The notes beneath the pieces are model-generated. The model did not search any database. It saw only the letters and a list, made by a program, of their open reading frames with translations, and was not told the DNA's origin. The translations under genes were made by a program, and so were the position numbers. A stretch of 64,000 nucleotides of DNA from Alphaproteobacteria bacterium (GTDB taxonomy: Bacteria > Pseudomonadota > Alphaproteobacteria > UBA6615): contig JAJFJA010000033.1 in assembly GCA_021774445.1 (NCBI GenBank), positions 1-64,000 on the forward strand, read 5' to 3'. Positions 9,615 to 17,536 of this stretch are shown piece after piece (position 1 is the stretch's first letter; every line of letters begins with the position of its first letter).

Positions 9615-11435
9615 ATGGTGGTCTCGGCGGCGCTTTCGGCGGTGCCTGCATCGACAACCGGCGTGGGCCGGGAAGACACTTTCCTCGGCGTCGAGCGATC
9701 GCTGACCGGCCGCCGCTGGGTTAGCCGGTCCGCCGATGAGCGCACCGGGTTGATGTTGGCGCAGCGCCTGGGCGTGCCCGATGTGGTCGGGCGCGCGATG
9801 GCGGCACGCGGTATCGATGCCGATAGTGCCGAGGTCTTTCTGGAACCGAGCCTGCGAGCACAACTGCCGAACCCTTCGGTACTGGCCGATATGGATGTGG
9901 CCGCGGCGCGGCTGGTGGCCGCGGTACGCGATGGCGAGGCGATCGCGGTGTTCGGCGACTACGACGTGGACGGGGCGACTTCGTCGGCGTTGCTGGCGCG
10001 TTTCTTCGCCGCGGCAGGGGTGCCGCTGCGGATCTATATTCCCGACCGGATGCGGGAGGGCTATGGACCGACGACGCCGGCGATGATGCGGCTGCGCAGC
10101 GAAGGCATCCGGGTGATCATCACCGTGGATTGCGGCATTACCGCTTACGAGCCCTTGGCCGAGGCGGCGAAGGCCGGGTTGGACGTCGTCGTCGTCGATC
10201 ATCATGTGGCCGAGCCGGCGCTGCCGCGGGCGGTTGCGGTGGTCAATCCAAACCGGCTCGACGATGTCAGCGGCCTTGGGCAGTTGGCGGCGGTGGGGGT
10301 GGCGTTCCTGTTGATCGTCGCGGTGAACCGCGGCCTGCGCGAGGCCGGCTGGTTCAAGGACCGGCGTGAACTGGATTTGCTCAGTCTGCTGGATCTGGTG
10401 GCGCTGGGCACGGTCTGCGACGTGGTACCGCTGATCGGCCTCAACCGGGCGTTTGTGACGCAAGGTCTCAAGGTCATGGGCCGGCGCGAGAATATCGGTC
10501 TGGCGGCGCTGGCGGATGTCGCCCGGGTCAGCGAAAAGCCGGACGCCTACCACGCCGGGTTCTTGCTGGGCCCGCGGGTCAACGCCGGTGGGCGGGTTGG
10601 CGAAGCGGGGCTGGGGGCCCGGCTACTGACAGTGCGGGATGCGCAGGAGGCGGCGGCCCTGGCCGAAAAACTCGATGGGTATAACCAAGAGCGGCAGGAG
10701 ATCGAAGCGGGTGTGCTGGCGGAAGCGCTCGCCCAGGTGGAAGAAGCGGGTCGGGCAAGCAATGTGGTATTCGCCGTAGGCGAGGGCTGGCATGCGGGCG
10801 TAATCGGTATCGTCGCGGGGCGCCTGCGCGAGCGCTATCACCTGCCGGCGGTCGTGGTGGCGCTGGATGGCGATGTCGGCAAAGGGTCGGCGCGGTCGGT
10901 AGGCGGCGTCGACCTGGGCAGTGCGGTGCTGGCGGCACGGCAAGCGGGCCTGTTGATCAATGGCGGCGGCCACAAGATGGCGGCGGGACTGACCGTGGCG
11001 CGCGATCAGGTCGAGGCGCTGCAAGGGTTCTTGAGCGAGCGGATCGGCGCCGAAATCGAGGCCAAGGGCATCTCACCGACCTTGGTGGTCGATGGCGCGG
11101 TTCGGGTTGCCGGGGCGAGCCTCGATTTGATCCAGGCCCTGGGGCCGCTGGCCCCCTTCGGTGCGGGCAATTCGGAGCCACGGTTCGCGGTGCCCGGCGT
11201 TCGCGTGGTGTCGGCGCAAGTCGTCGGCAACGACCATGTGCGCTGCATCTTGGCCGATGAGACCGGTAGTGGACGGCTGAAGGGCATTGCCTTCCGGGCG
11301 GCCGGCGAGCCGCTCGGGCAGGCGCTGATGGACAAGCATGGCCGGGCGCTGCATCTGGTGGGCAAACTGCGCGCCGACCGCTGGCAGGGCCGTGAAGGCG
11401 CGCAGCTGCTTATCGATGATGGGGCCTGGTCGTAA
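9615..11435 (+). CDS. recJ: Single-stranded-DNA-specific exonuclease RecJ
   Basis: A 5'-to-3' ssDNA exonuclease of recombination and mismatch repair. The 606-residue protein has the DHH-family motifs VFGDYDVDGATSSALL and VVVDHHVAEPALP, the DHHA1 region with GEGWHAGVIGIVAGRL and GGGHKMAAGL, and a C-terminal OB-like domain (LAPFGAGNSEPRF, then VRCILADETGSGRLKGIAF). Mn/Mg-binding Asp and His residues are in place. Its 3' end faces the lipoprotein gene at 11463-12032. GC-rich complementary GGCGCC blocks at 11440-11460 could form a hairpin in the 27 bp between them, but without a T-run. Confidence 0.95.
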   Translation: MVVSAALSAVPASTTGVGREDTFLGVERSLTGRRWVSRSADERTGLMLAQRLGVPDVVGRAMAARGIDADSAEVFLEPSLRAQLPNPSVLADMDVAAARLVAAVRDGEAIAVFGDYDVDGATSSALLARFFAAAGVPLRIYIPDRMREGYGPTTPAMMRLRSEGIRVIITVDCGITAYEPLAEAAKAGLDVVVVDHHVAEPALPRAVAVVNPNRLDDVSGLGQLAAVGVAFLLIVAVNRGLREAGWFKDRRELDLLSLLDLVALGTVCDVVPLIGLNRAFVTQGLKVMGRRENIGLAALADVARVSEKPDAYHAGFLLGPRVNAGGRVGEAGLGARLLTVRDAQEAAALAEKLDGYNQERQEIEAGVLAEALAQVEEAGRASNVVFAVGEGWHAGVIGIVAGRLRERYHLPAVVVALDGDVGKGSARSVGGVDLGSAVLAARQAGLLINGGGHKMAAGLTVARDQVEALQGFLSERIGAEIEAKGISPTLVVDGAVRVAGASLDLIQALGPLAPFGAGNSEPRFAVPGVRVVSAQVVGNDHVRCILADETGSGRLKGIAFRAAGEPLGQALMDKHGRALHLVGKLRADRWQGREGAQLLIDDGAWS

Positions 11436-11462
11436 GGCCGGCGCCGGCCGGGGCGGCGCCGA

Positions 11463-12032
11463 TTATTGGACGCGTAGGCTTTCGATCATGGGCAAGAACG
11501 CCGCGGTAATCTCCTCGCCGGTCAAGCCCCGCTGGCAGTCAATGCCGCGGAGGTACCCTTGCGAGCCTTCGTTCGGGTTGTGGTAGTTGGCGCCGCCGGA
11601 GCCAAACGGATAACCCTGGCTGTAGACGAAACAGGCACCATTGTCGCTTTCGACGGCGGCATAGACGTAGGAGCCCAGGCGGTTCACACCGCGCTGCATT
11701 TGGTTTTCGGTAACGGAAATGGTGCCGTCCTTCAGCTTCCAGGTCAGATCGGCGGCGGTCCGGTGGTTCTTTCGCGTGAAGATGTTTTGGCCGAACTTCA
11801 AGACTTCCAGGAAGCCGCTCTCCCAGCGCCAGTTCTCGACCAGCGTGCCGTCGAAATTGTGCTTGCGACGGCTGACGGTAACCGCGGCGTCAGTGGGCAG
11901 AGCGACCAGAATTGTGCTGCTCGAGGGGTCGATTTCATGCCACTCGCCAAACTCCTCCTCATAGGAGGTGGTTACACATCCGGCCGTCAGAAGGGCCGTA
12001 GCAAGAAGCATCGCCGGGAGCCTGTAAGCCAT
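11463..12032 (-). CDS. Lipoprotein of unknown function
   Basis: A 189-residue protein with a short signal peptide and lipobox LLTAGC, cleaved at about Cys19. No family was recognised. The mature part is hydrophilic and includes a Gly/Asn-rich stretch (SGGANYHNPNEGSQG) near 148-162 and three cysteines that could pair. The C-terminal phrase GLTGEEITAAFLPMIESLRV resembles the end of alphaproteobacterial small lipoproteins of the same general shape. Its start lies about 200 bp upstream of the divergent tRNA-Glu gene. It is probably chromosomal backbone, not part of the island. Confidence 0.75.
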   Translation of the reverse strand: MAYRLPAMLLATALLTAGCVTTSYEEEFGEWHEIDPSSSTILVALPTDAAVTVSRRKHNFDGTLVENWRWESGFLEVLKFGQNIFTRKNHRTAADLTWKLKDGTISVTENQMQRGVNRLGSYVYAAVESDNGACFVYSQGYPFGSGGANYHNPNEGSQGYLRGIDCQRGLTGEEITAAFLPMIESLRVQ

Positions 12033-12183
12033 TGTATCGGGACCTTTGACCTATGATATTTGTCTGGTCCATCTAAGCGTCACCGATGTATGGGGCCTAT
12101 ATGCCGGGCGGCATATTCCGGCGGCTATTTGGAAGTGCTCCGGCAGGCGCGCCGCGTTACAGCGGCCGGCGCCGTCGATAGCC

Positions 12184-12212
12184 TTGATTTATTCGTCGCG
12201 GCCAGTTATTTG
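12184..12212 (+). promoter_or_regulatory. Likely sigma-70 promoter of tRNA-Glu
   Basis: TTGATT (12184-12189) is followed after 17 nt by TATTTG (12207-12212), placing a start near 12219, about 10 nt before the mature tRNA. A GC-rich stretch (GGCGCC) lies at the discriminator, as in stable-RNA promoters. Assigned by eye. Confidence 0.45.
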
Positions 12213-12228
12213 GGCGCCTCGACATTGC

Positions 12229-12304
12229 GTCCCCATCGTCTAGAGGTCTAGGACTCCACTCTTTCAAGGTGGCAACACGGGTTCGAACCCCGTTGGGGAC
12301 GCCA
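12229..12304 (+). tRNA. tRNA-Glu (anticodon UUC)
   Basis: A 76-nt cloverleaf: acceptor stem GTCCCCA/TGGGGAC, discriminator G and encoded CCA. The anticodon loop CTTTCAA has anticodon TTC, the anticodon stem is CCACT/GGTGG, and the T arm is ACGGG-TTCGAAC-CCCGT. The D-arm sequence GTCTAGAGG is typical of tRNA-Glu. Its 3' half is the integration target of the element downstream, being repeated at 13646-13695. Confidence 0.95.
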
Positions 12305-12328
12305 CTCCTTTTTGTGAGAATCGCGCGG

Positions 12329-12351
12329 AAGCCACAGCCATTGTGGCTTTT
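12329..12351 (+). terminator. Rho-independent terminator after tRNA-Glu
   Basis: An 8-bp stem AAGCCACA/TGTGGCTT around the loop GCCAT, followed by TTTT. It lies 25 nt downstream of the tRNA 3' end. Confidence 0.75.
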
Positions 12352-12690
12352 GGCGTTTTTGCGTCACTTTCAAAAAACTCAGGTTTTCTCTGCCCTTTGA
12401 TGTCTAAGGTAGTGTTCGGACCACTGCGTTGGAAAATTCTTGGGGTAATTTCGCTGTTTTGAAGCAACGAAAGAGTACTGGCACGTCTAAAGTTGTGTGG
12501 TCCAGGCATTTCCACGGCGACAGATACCGAGGCTTCTGCTTGAGACGTTCCAAAAGCATCGTCGATGGAGTCCTGGATGGTGAAACTTGCTGTCACTGGC
12601 CTGGCAAGTGGGTCTGGTATGGAGTTCCAGTCCTCGTCGGCTTATCACGCGTTGCCGTCATTCCGTGTTGTGATTTGATTCATCGTCGAT

Positions 12691-13416
12691 GTGTTATTCT
12701 CTTCGCCACGTCGTGTATTGAAAGTTCCACAGTTGGGTAATCCCCGAAATTACAGCTTGGAGTTGCCAGAGCGTTGTCTGAAGCTCTTGGATAGCTTAAT
12801 GCCGCGTGCGCGATGCATCTTTCAGGAAGGGCAAGACCAACCTGGGCCACTGACATCCACCTTTCTGATTTCGATGTCCATCCCGATGGTAACCCTGCCA
12901 TTAGAGCGACTCGAGCGCTGCCAAAACGGTCAGGAAGAGGTAGACTACGTTAACGATCGCCCGATCAATGAGAAGGCAGCCGGTGCCTTTGATAAGGTCT
13001 TGGATGGAGTTTTTGGAAAAGCTTCCTTCTTCAAGGATGGTGCTTGGCGGTATGCGACGCACGAGACGCTGCCCCTCCCAAAATTGGTGAAGGGTTTACC
13101 TGAAGACATTGCGGATGCACTTGGTGCCGACGATGCTGCAAAAAAAGCAGCAAATATGCCGACGAAACAATGGTGTAAAATCATACGAAATTCTATGGCC
13201 CACGGCGGGATAGCGTATCTGGATGAGCACGGTCGAAGCTCTTATGGAACACCCGTCAAGATGTATGCATTTTTTAGCGGAAAACCCGATAACAAAAGCA
13301 AGATAACCCCAAAGCCCCTGATTGGGCTTAATTTCCTGCGGATTAGTGAAAACGACTACTTTGATTTTCTGCGCTTGTGGGTCGATTGGCTTGAAAAAAT
13401 CGGCTTTCGTGCATAA
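12691..13416 (+). CDS. HEPN-like protein of unknown function, inside the tRNA-Glu element
   Basis: Up to 241 residues from a GTG at 12691; the true start is unsure and could be further in. It is not a family I can name. The segment IIRNSMAHGG (Arg166 to His171) has the R-X4-H form of HEPN ribonucleases, in which N is common after R and the motif sits in the last helix. Upstream, GPLTSTFLISMSIPMVTLPLERLE forms a long helix, as in uncharacterised HEPN-like proteins of bacterial islands. The C-terminus is mixed alpha/beta with aromatics (FDFLRLWVDWLEKIGF). Codon use is less GC-rich than in the backbone. No nucleotidyltransferase partner is adjacent. Possible role: defence or toxin RNase. Confidence 0.6.
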   Translation: MLFSSPRRVLKVPQLGNPRNYSLELPERCLKLLDSLMPRARCIFQEGQDQPGPLTSTFLISMSIPMVTLPLERLERCQNGQEEVDYVNDRPINEKAAGAFDKVLDGVFGKASFFKDGAWRYATHETLPLPKLVKGLPEDIADALGADDAAKKAANMPTKQWCKIIRNSMAHGGIAYLDEHGRSSYGTPVKMYAFFSGKPDNKSKITPKPLIGLNFLRISENDYFDFLRLWVDWLEKIGFRA

Positions 13417-13645
13417 TTCCTGGTTCGATTATATCCAAGAGTATCGATTCACGGATTCTCGCTAGGAGATCCGTTGCCGCTTAGTCGGGAACTTGGCTGC
13501 CGTAACCAAACCAATGATTTCGAATGATTACAAGTTGACCGAACCACAACCGTCCAAAGTTGCACACTAGTGTGTATCGGAAACTCCGGACTCTGCCGCA
13601 GGCCTGGGAGGCTGTGCTGGCGGGCGTTCGGCGGTTCTGCACGGG

Positions 13646-13695
13646 ACTCTTTCAAGGTGGCAACACGGGTTCGAACCACGTCGGGGACGCCACTC
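13646..13695 (+). repeat. Direct repeat of the tRNA-Glu 3' end (att-like site)
   Basis: Matches 12258-12307 at 48 of 50 positions; the mismatches fall at 12290 (C to A) and 12294 (T to C) in tRNA numbering. The copy lacks the 5' half of the tRNA, and one change breaks a T-stem pair, so it is not a functional tRNA. It reads as the displaced att half-site of the element. Confidence 0.8.
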
Positions 13696-14626
13696 TTTTC
13701 AATAAGTTAGCACAAATGTGACCGCAATGTCACCAAAACCTCTCCAATAAGTCGAGTTGGTTTCGGCTCTGCGTAGCCGTTTGGTTTCGATGTGAGCAGA
13801 ACGATCGAGTTCGGCGGACCCGCCGGTGGGTAGGCCTCGAACTAGGGGTCCTGCCCGCGAAATTTTCGGACAAAATGGCGTTTAACTTCTGATGCCTGGT
13901 TTGGGCGTTTTACTGGGCTCGCGGTATCTGCTGCGCGGATAGGATTTCACTTGGGAAGGTGAACACTGCGTGGCGCTGCGCTGACCCGTCGTAGATTGCT
14001 GTCCGAGGCGAAATGAGACAGCTGCGAGCACTTGGCGGTGCGACGAAGTTGCTTGGGTGACCGGGACAGCTGAACATGGATATGGCGCGCTGGTGACCAG
14101 CGGCGGCATCCTTCCGACACTGCGCCGACCGTCGCTCCGGGCGACGCCAGAATGCCATGGCGGGCATAGGGAGCGTGCGCCGAAGGGGTGGGAGGGGAAA
14201 TGCCAGGACGCAGCCATGTCCATTGACTCCAACGCGCGCGTTCATACAAACAGTCTATTGTCGTCTTGTGCCCCTACAGTAGAGCCGGGACCGCGCGGAT
14301 GATTGCGCCCTAAGTACAAAATGGGACGGTTGGCATGATTCATTCCCCGATCAAACGGCGAACGTCCTCCGAGGTCTGGTCGCATCGATGCGTGAAGCGG
14401 TTGGCTTTGTGATCGAGACAGAAGCCGGCAGAGTCGCGAGAGAGCTGACGTCGTTGGCAACGCGACGAAATTGATAGTCCCGTCATTTTTTTGCTGAGGC
14501 GAAAGACCACACCGGGAACCATGGAGGTTGCCCCCTTTGGTATTCCAGAAAGGAGCTGTAAGTTGGTCGAACATGAGGCCCATGGCCATCTAAAATCACA
14601 GGTAATGGGTTCACATCGCCGCTCTA
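13696..14626. other. Stretch with no recognisable gene
   Basis: About 0.9 kb between the repeated tRNA end and the RES gene; the 229 bp before the repeat (13417-13645) are likewise empty. Frames of up to about 115 codons exist on both strands, but their translations are Arg/Ser/Pro-rich shadows without motifs, ribosome sites or plausible starts. It may be decayed island DNA. No integrase fragment could be recognised by eye. Confidence 0.6.
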
Positions 14627-16147
14627 TCAGTAATCCATCTTTCCGATGGTGCTCTCGTGCCGGTGCACGGTCCGTATCGTCGCAGTGTATTTGACTTCCT
14701 GGATATCCCTGACCTCGATGGTATGGAGATCCACACGTAGTGCCGCCTCCTCTCTCGGGTCTTGGGTCAAATCTGGCCTTCCCGTCAGGTTTTCGCGAGG
14801 GTCCGACCACTCCTCGTCAAACGGATCCAGGCCCCGGGGATTCTTCGCCCTCTGCCGTATCCGCTTTTTCTTTGTCCATACGGTGATGTCTAAATCCGGG
14901 TTATCTTCGGTGGACCAGCCGAAATCGGTCTCCATCTCCAGCTTGTCGCTGCCGTCCGGTTCCACCGACGATGCACGCCGGAAAAGCACCACATTCTCCC
15001 CTTTCCCACCGCGCTGTGAAGAGGGGAAAATCAGGCCATCAAGCTGTGGCACCATTTTTTCCGAGATATATTCCGCCACCGCCTGGGTCGGTAAGTAATG
15101 ATAGTCTTCGTCAGTCGGCAAGATCGGGCGGCTCATGATAAGAACCAGCCGCTTGAGGAACCGCGCCTTGTCGCGCAGTCGCCGGAACTCTGGATCAAAG
15201 AAGCTCGCGTTTTTGACGAAAAGGTTCTGCAATGCATCGAGATCGAGAAGTGTCAGCTTGCGGATGATCGTGAATTTGCCGATCACGACTGCGCTACCTA
15301 CCGGCGCGCGGATTTCAGAAACACAAGTATCGGGATCGAACGCGCCGTAGAACATAGATATCCAACGCGGGTTCATTCGCCCACTCCCGGCCGCTTGCGG
15401 CGGTGGTGCGCCTAGCTCACGGGCCGGATGCTCGACTATACGGGCGATTTCGGCGTTATCGACCGCACGCCGGGCACGATAGAGCAATTCGGTCGCCGAG
15501 CCCGGCCCGACCTCCCGGACAAGCGGTCGCGAGGGGGTCCAAAAGCGGGCCAGATCACCGAATATCTCGTCAAGGGCGGATTCCGCTTTGCTGCTGAAAA
15601 AGCGCGCCCGGGTGCGAATCTCCGATTCGAAGGCCGACCACATATCATGGAATTCATAGTCGTTTGGTTTGCAAAGCTCGTAGTGAACTTCGTCGCCATA
15701 CGGGTCTTCCTCACCTGCTGCGGCATCGTCGAAGGAGTGATGCTCTTCTGAAAGAGCTTCCTTCAGCGCGTCGATTAGCGGCTGGTCGCATTGTAGGATC
15801 TCATACAATATTTCATCGATTGTTTCGCCTTCACGGTCCCAACCTATATCGGCTTCCTTATATGGCGCCCAACTCTCCGGTTCACTCGCGGTAAGCTGGA
15901 ACTCTTGGTTGACAATGTCGTGGATGCGTTCGCACACTTCGTCGAAGGCGATAGCTCGATTCCTCTTTTTGCCGCAAATCATGCACCCTTGTCGCTTCTC
16001 CTCGCGTTGAATCTCCGCCTTGAGATAGGTATCCCCGATGCACTCGTGGCACACGAACCTTGGACTTTCATCACCGTAGTCTGTCAAGTTGCAAATACTC
16101 CAGGCAGGTAAATCAACGATTGGCGATGTATGGGACCGGGCCACCAA
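14627..16147 (-). CDS. RES-domain protein with N-terminal zinc-ribbon (HEPN/RES-NTD1-like) region
   Basis: A 506-residue protein with two parts. Residues 33-58 hold two CxxC pairs (C33/C36, C55/C58), a probable zinc ribbon, followed by a helical acidic region to about 200, as in the N-terminal domains attached to HEPN/RES proteins. Residues 215-395 are a RES domain: Arg224 in LLYRAR, Glu278 in SEIR and Ser376 in LIFPSSQRG, with the ENVVLFR ending. RES proteins such as MbcT degrade NAD+ as toxins. A C-terminal extension of ~110 residues is charged and unassigned. No Xre-type antitoxin is next to it. Probably a stand-alone defence effector. The start at 16147 is uncertain by up to ~25 codons. 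Confidence 0.75.
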   Translation of the reverse strand: MVARSHTSPIVDLPAWSICNLTDYGDESPRFVCHECIGDTYLKAEIQREEKRQGCMICGKKRNRAIAFDEVCERIHDIVNQEFQLTASEPESWAPYKEADIGWDREGETIDEILYEILQCDQPLIDALKEALSEEHHSFDDAAAGEEDPYGDEVHYELCKPNDYEFHDMWSAFESEIRTRARFFSSKAESALDEIFGDLARFWTPSRPLVREVGPGSATELLYRARRAVDNAEIARIVEHPARELGAPPPQAAGSGRMNPRWISMFYGAFDPDTCVSEIRAPVGSAVVIGKFTIIRKLTLLDLDALQNLFVKNASFFDPEFRRLRDKARFLKRLVLIMSRPILPTDEDYHYLPTQAVAEYISEKMVPQLDGLIFPSSQRGGKGENVVLFRRASSVEPDGSDKLEMETDFGWSTEDNPDLDITVWTKKKRIRQRAKNPRGLDPFDEEWSDPRENLTGRPDLTQDPREEAALRVDLHTIEVRDIQEVKYTATIRTVHRHESTIGKMDY

Positions 16148-16444
16148 CGGCGTTCCCTAGTTTGGCCTGCAAAGAGAAACCAGTCGCATGCGAGTATCCT
16201 CTTAACGTCGTCTATTTTTTCCATTGCGTCCATCATGTCGCTCGGGCGGCAAAGCCTTGTTGGAAGGGCACTTGAATAACCGGACAGTTAGGTGTGCAGT
16301 ATCAGGGCCTAAAGACGTCGTCTTCGGCCATATCCGGCAGCGACCCGCATTTGATGCTTTGTCGGTCGGACGACTCCCAAGAAAGGTCTGCGTCTTCTGG
16401 ATCGCCCTCAGCGCCTGCTGGGTCGCCACTCGACCCGATGTCGG
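16148..16444. other. Gap without a recognisable gene, right edge of the accessory segment
   Basis: About 300 bp upstream of the RES gene; presumably holds its promoter. No hairpin, tRNA fragment or att-like repeat was seen. Backbone-like codon use resumes at 16445. Confidence 0.5.
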
Positions 16445-17341
16445 CTAATCGCCGCTGAGTTCGAAGGCGTGAAACTCGGTGACGGCGTAATAGAGCGAGA
16501 TTTCCGTGCCGCCGCCGGCGAAGGGTAGGTCGACGAACAGGACATTCGGTTCGCCCTTCGTCAGGCCCCAGGCTTCCTTGTTGGTCTTGATGAGCTTGAT
16601 GAGGTCGGCCTTTTTGTCGGGGTCGTTGAGCAGGGCCTTGCGCAGGCCGTCCGGGGTTTTTGCCCCAACCCGGGTTATGAACCGCACCAGCGGTTCGAAC
16701 TTCTTGCCCGCGGTGGCGGCCTTGACGGCCTTGCCGAACTTGGCGCCGAGAGCGACGTTGAAATCGACTTCGCCCTGCATATGGCCGTTGAGCTGGCCGG
16801 GCCGCTTGACGCCGCCGACGATCATGATCGCGGCACCGCCGCTGGCCCCGAACCCGGCGCCCAGCCGGCTGCCGGAACCGGTAACCGACATCCAGCGATC
16901 GGTATCGTCGACCGACATGCAGATGCCGACGATGGTTTCGGTCCCCGGCACGACGAAGGTCGTGCCGGCCTTGCCCGCGAGTCCGATCCAGATCTGGGTA
17001 TCGAGGCGTCTCTCGGTCTCAGTGACCGGCGGTTGGGCCCCGACCTTGGGCAGATAGACGATGCCCGGCGTGTCGGACCAGCTGAACACGTAGTTCTTGC
17101 CGCTATGGGTGGTGCGCGACGTCCCGACCTTGTTGCGCAAGTACCAGTTGATCTCCGCGCCCTTGCGGGTCCTGAAATTGAAGAAGCACAGATCGCCGGC
17201 GGACAGGTCTTTCGACCGCGGCCCCGGCAGGTCGGCCAGCGTCCACCAGCTCTCACCCTGCTTTACCTTATGGGCCTCGCTTTCGGGCGGGATGTAGTCG
17301 AGCGGCGAGGGCAAGGGCTTTGGTTCTCTCAGGATCGGCAT
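16445..17341 (-). CDS. Uncharacterised protein with LysM-like N-terminal segment
   Basis: A 298-residue protein starting MPILREPKPLPSPLDYIPPE; ATG 17341 has GGAG 7 nt upstream. The segment KVKQGESWWTLADL at about 25-38 resembles the start of a LysM module (peptidoglycan/glycan binding). A Gly/Ala-rich middle (SGSRLGAGFGASGGAAIMIVGG) might insert in or lie on a membrane. No signal peptide is obvious. The family is unknown to me. It is divergent from the Lon-like gene with ~195 bp between. Confidence 0.6.
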   Translation of the reverse strand: MPILREPKPLPSPLDYIPPESEAHKVKQGESWWTLADLPGPRSKDLSAGDLCFFNFRTRKGAEINWYLRNKVGTSRTTHSGKNYVFSWSDTPGIVYLPKVGAQPPVTETERRLDTQIWIGLAGKAGTTFVVPGTETIVGICMSVDDTDRWMSVTGSGSRLGAGFGASGGAAIMIVGGVKRPGQLNGHMQGEVDFNVALGAKFGKAVKAATAGKKFEPLVRFITRVGAKTPDGLRKALLNDPDKKADLIKLIKTNKEAWGLTKGEPNVLFVDLPFAGGGTEISLYYAVTEFHAFELSGD

Positions 17342-17536
17342 GACAGGTCTCCAAACAACACACCACTCTCCAACCGCGAGAAGAGACAAAGATATCAGAT
17401 CGGCCGGCGCGAGTCAGTTCGTGTCGGCAACTGTCCGTATCAGCGCCGATGAGACAGATTTGAGGAATCGGATAAGTATCATGCGGCGCCGGCGTGCTAA
17501 GAGTCTTGCCGGCAACGGTATTATCGAGGTTCGTCC

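Larger units (their letters stand above)
12305..13695 (+). mobile_element. Candidate small tRNA-Glu-integrated element (island segment)
   Basis: The 3' part of tRNA-Glu (12258-12307) is repeated at 13646-13695 with two differences in 50 bases, the geometry left by tyrosine-recombinase integration into a tRNA 3' end. The 1,388-bp unit between contains one clear gene (the HEPN-like protein at 12691-13416) and is visibly richer in A/T than the flanks. No integrase, excisionase or transposase is readable inside, so it is either a passive satellite-like element moved in trans or the remnant of a larger island. Apart from the terminator at 12329-12351, nothing coding is seen at 12305-12690. Confidence 0.6.

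Noticed and set aside
13882..14302. Several overlapping 80-115 codon frames on both strands
   Set aside because: None has a ribosome site, a recognisable motif or plausible composition; treated as non-coding.
12691..16147. HEPN-like and RES genes as one toxin-antitoxin or defence operon
   Set aside because: They are on opposite strands and over 1.2 kb apart with one outside the repeat-bounded unit, so joint function is not supported.
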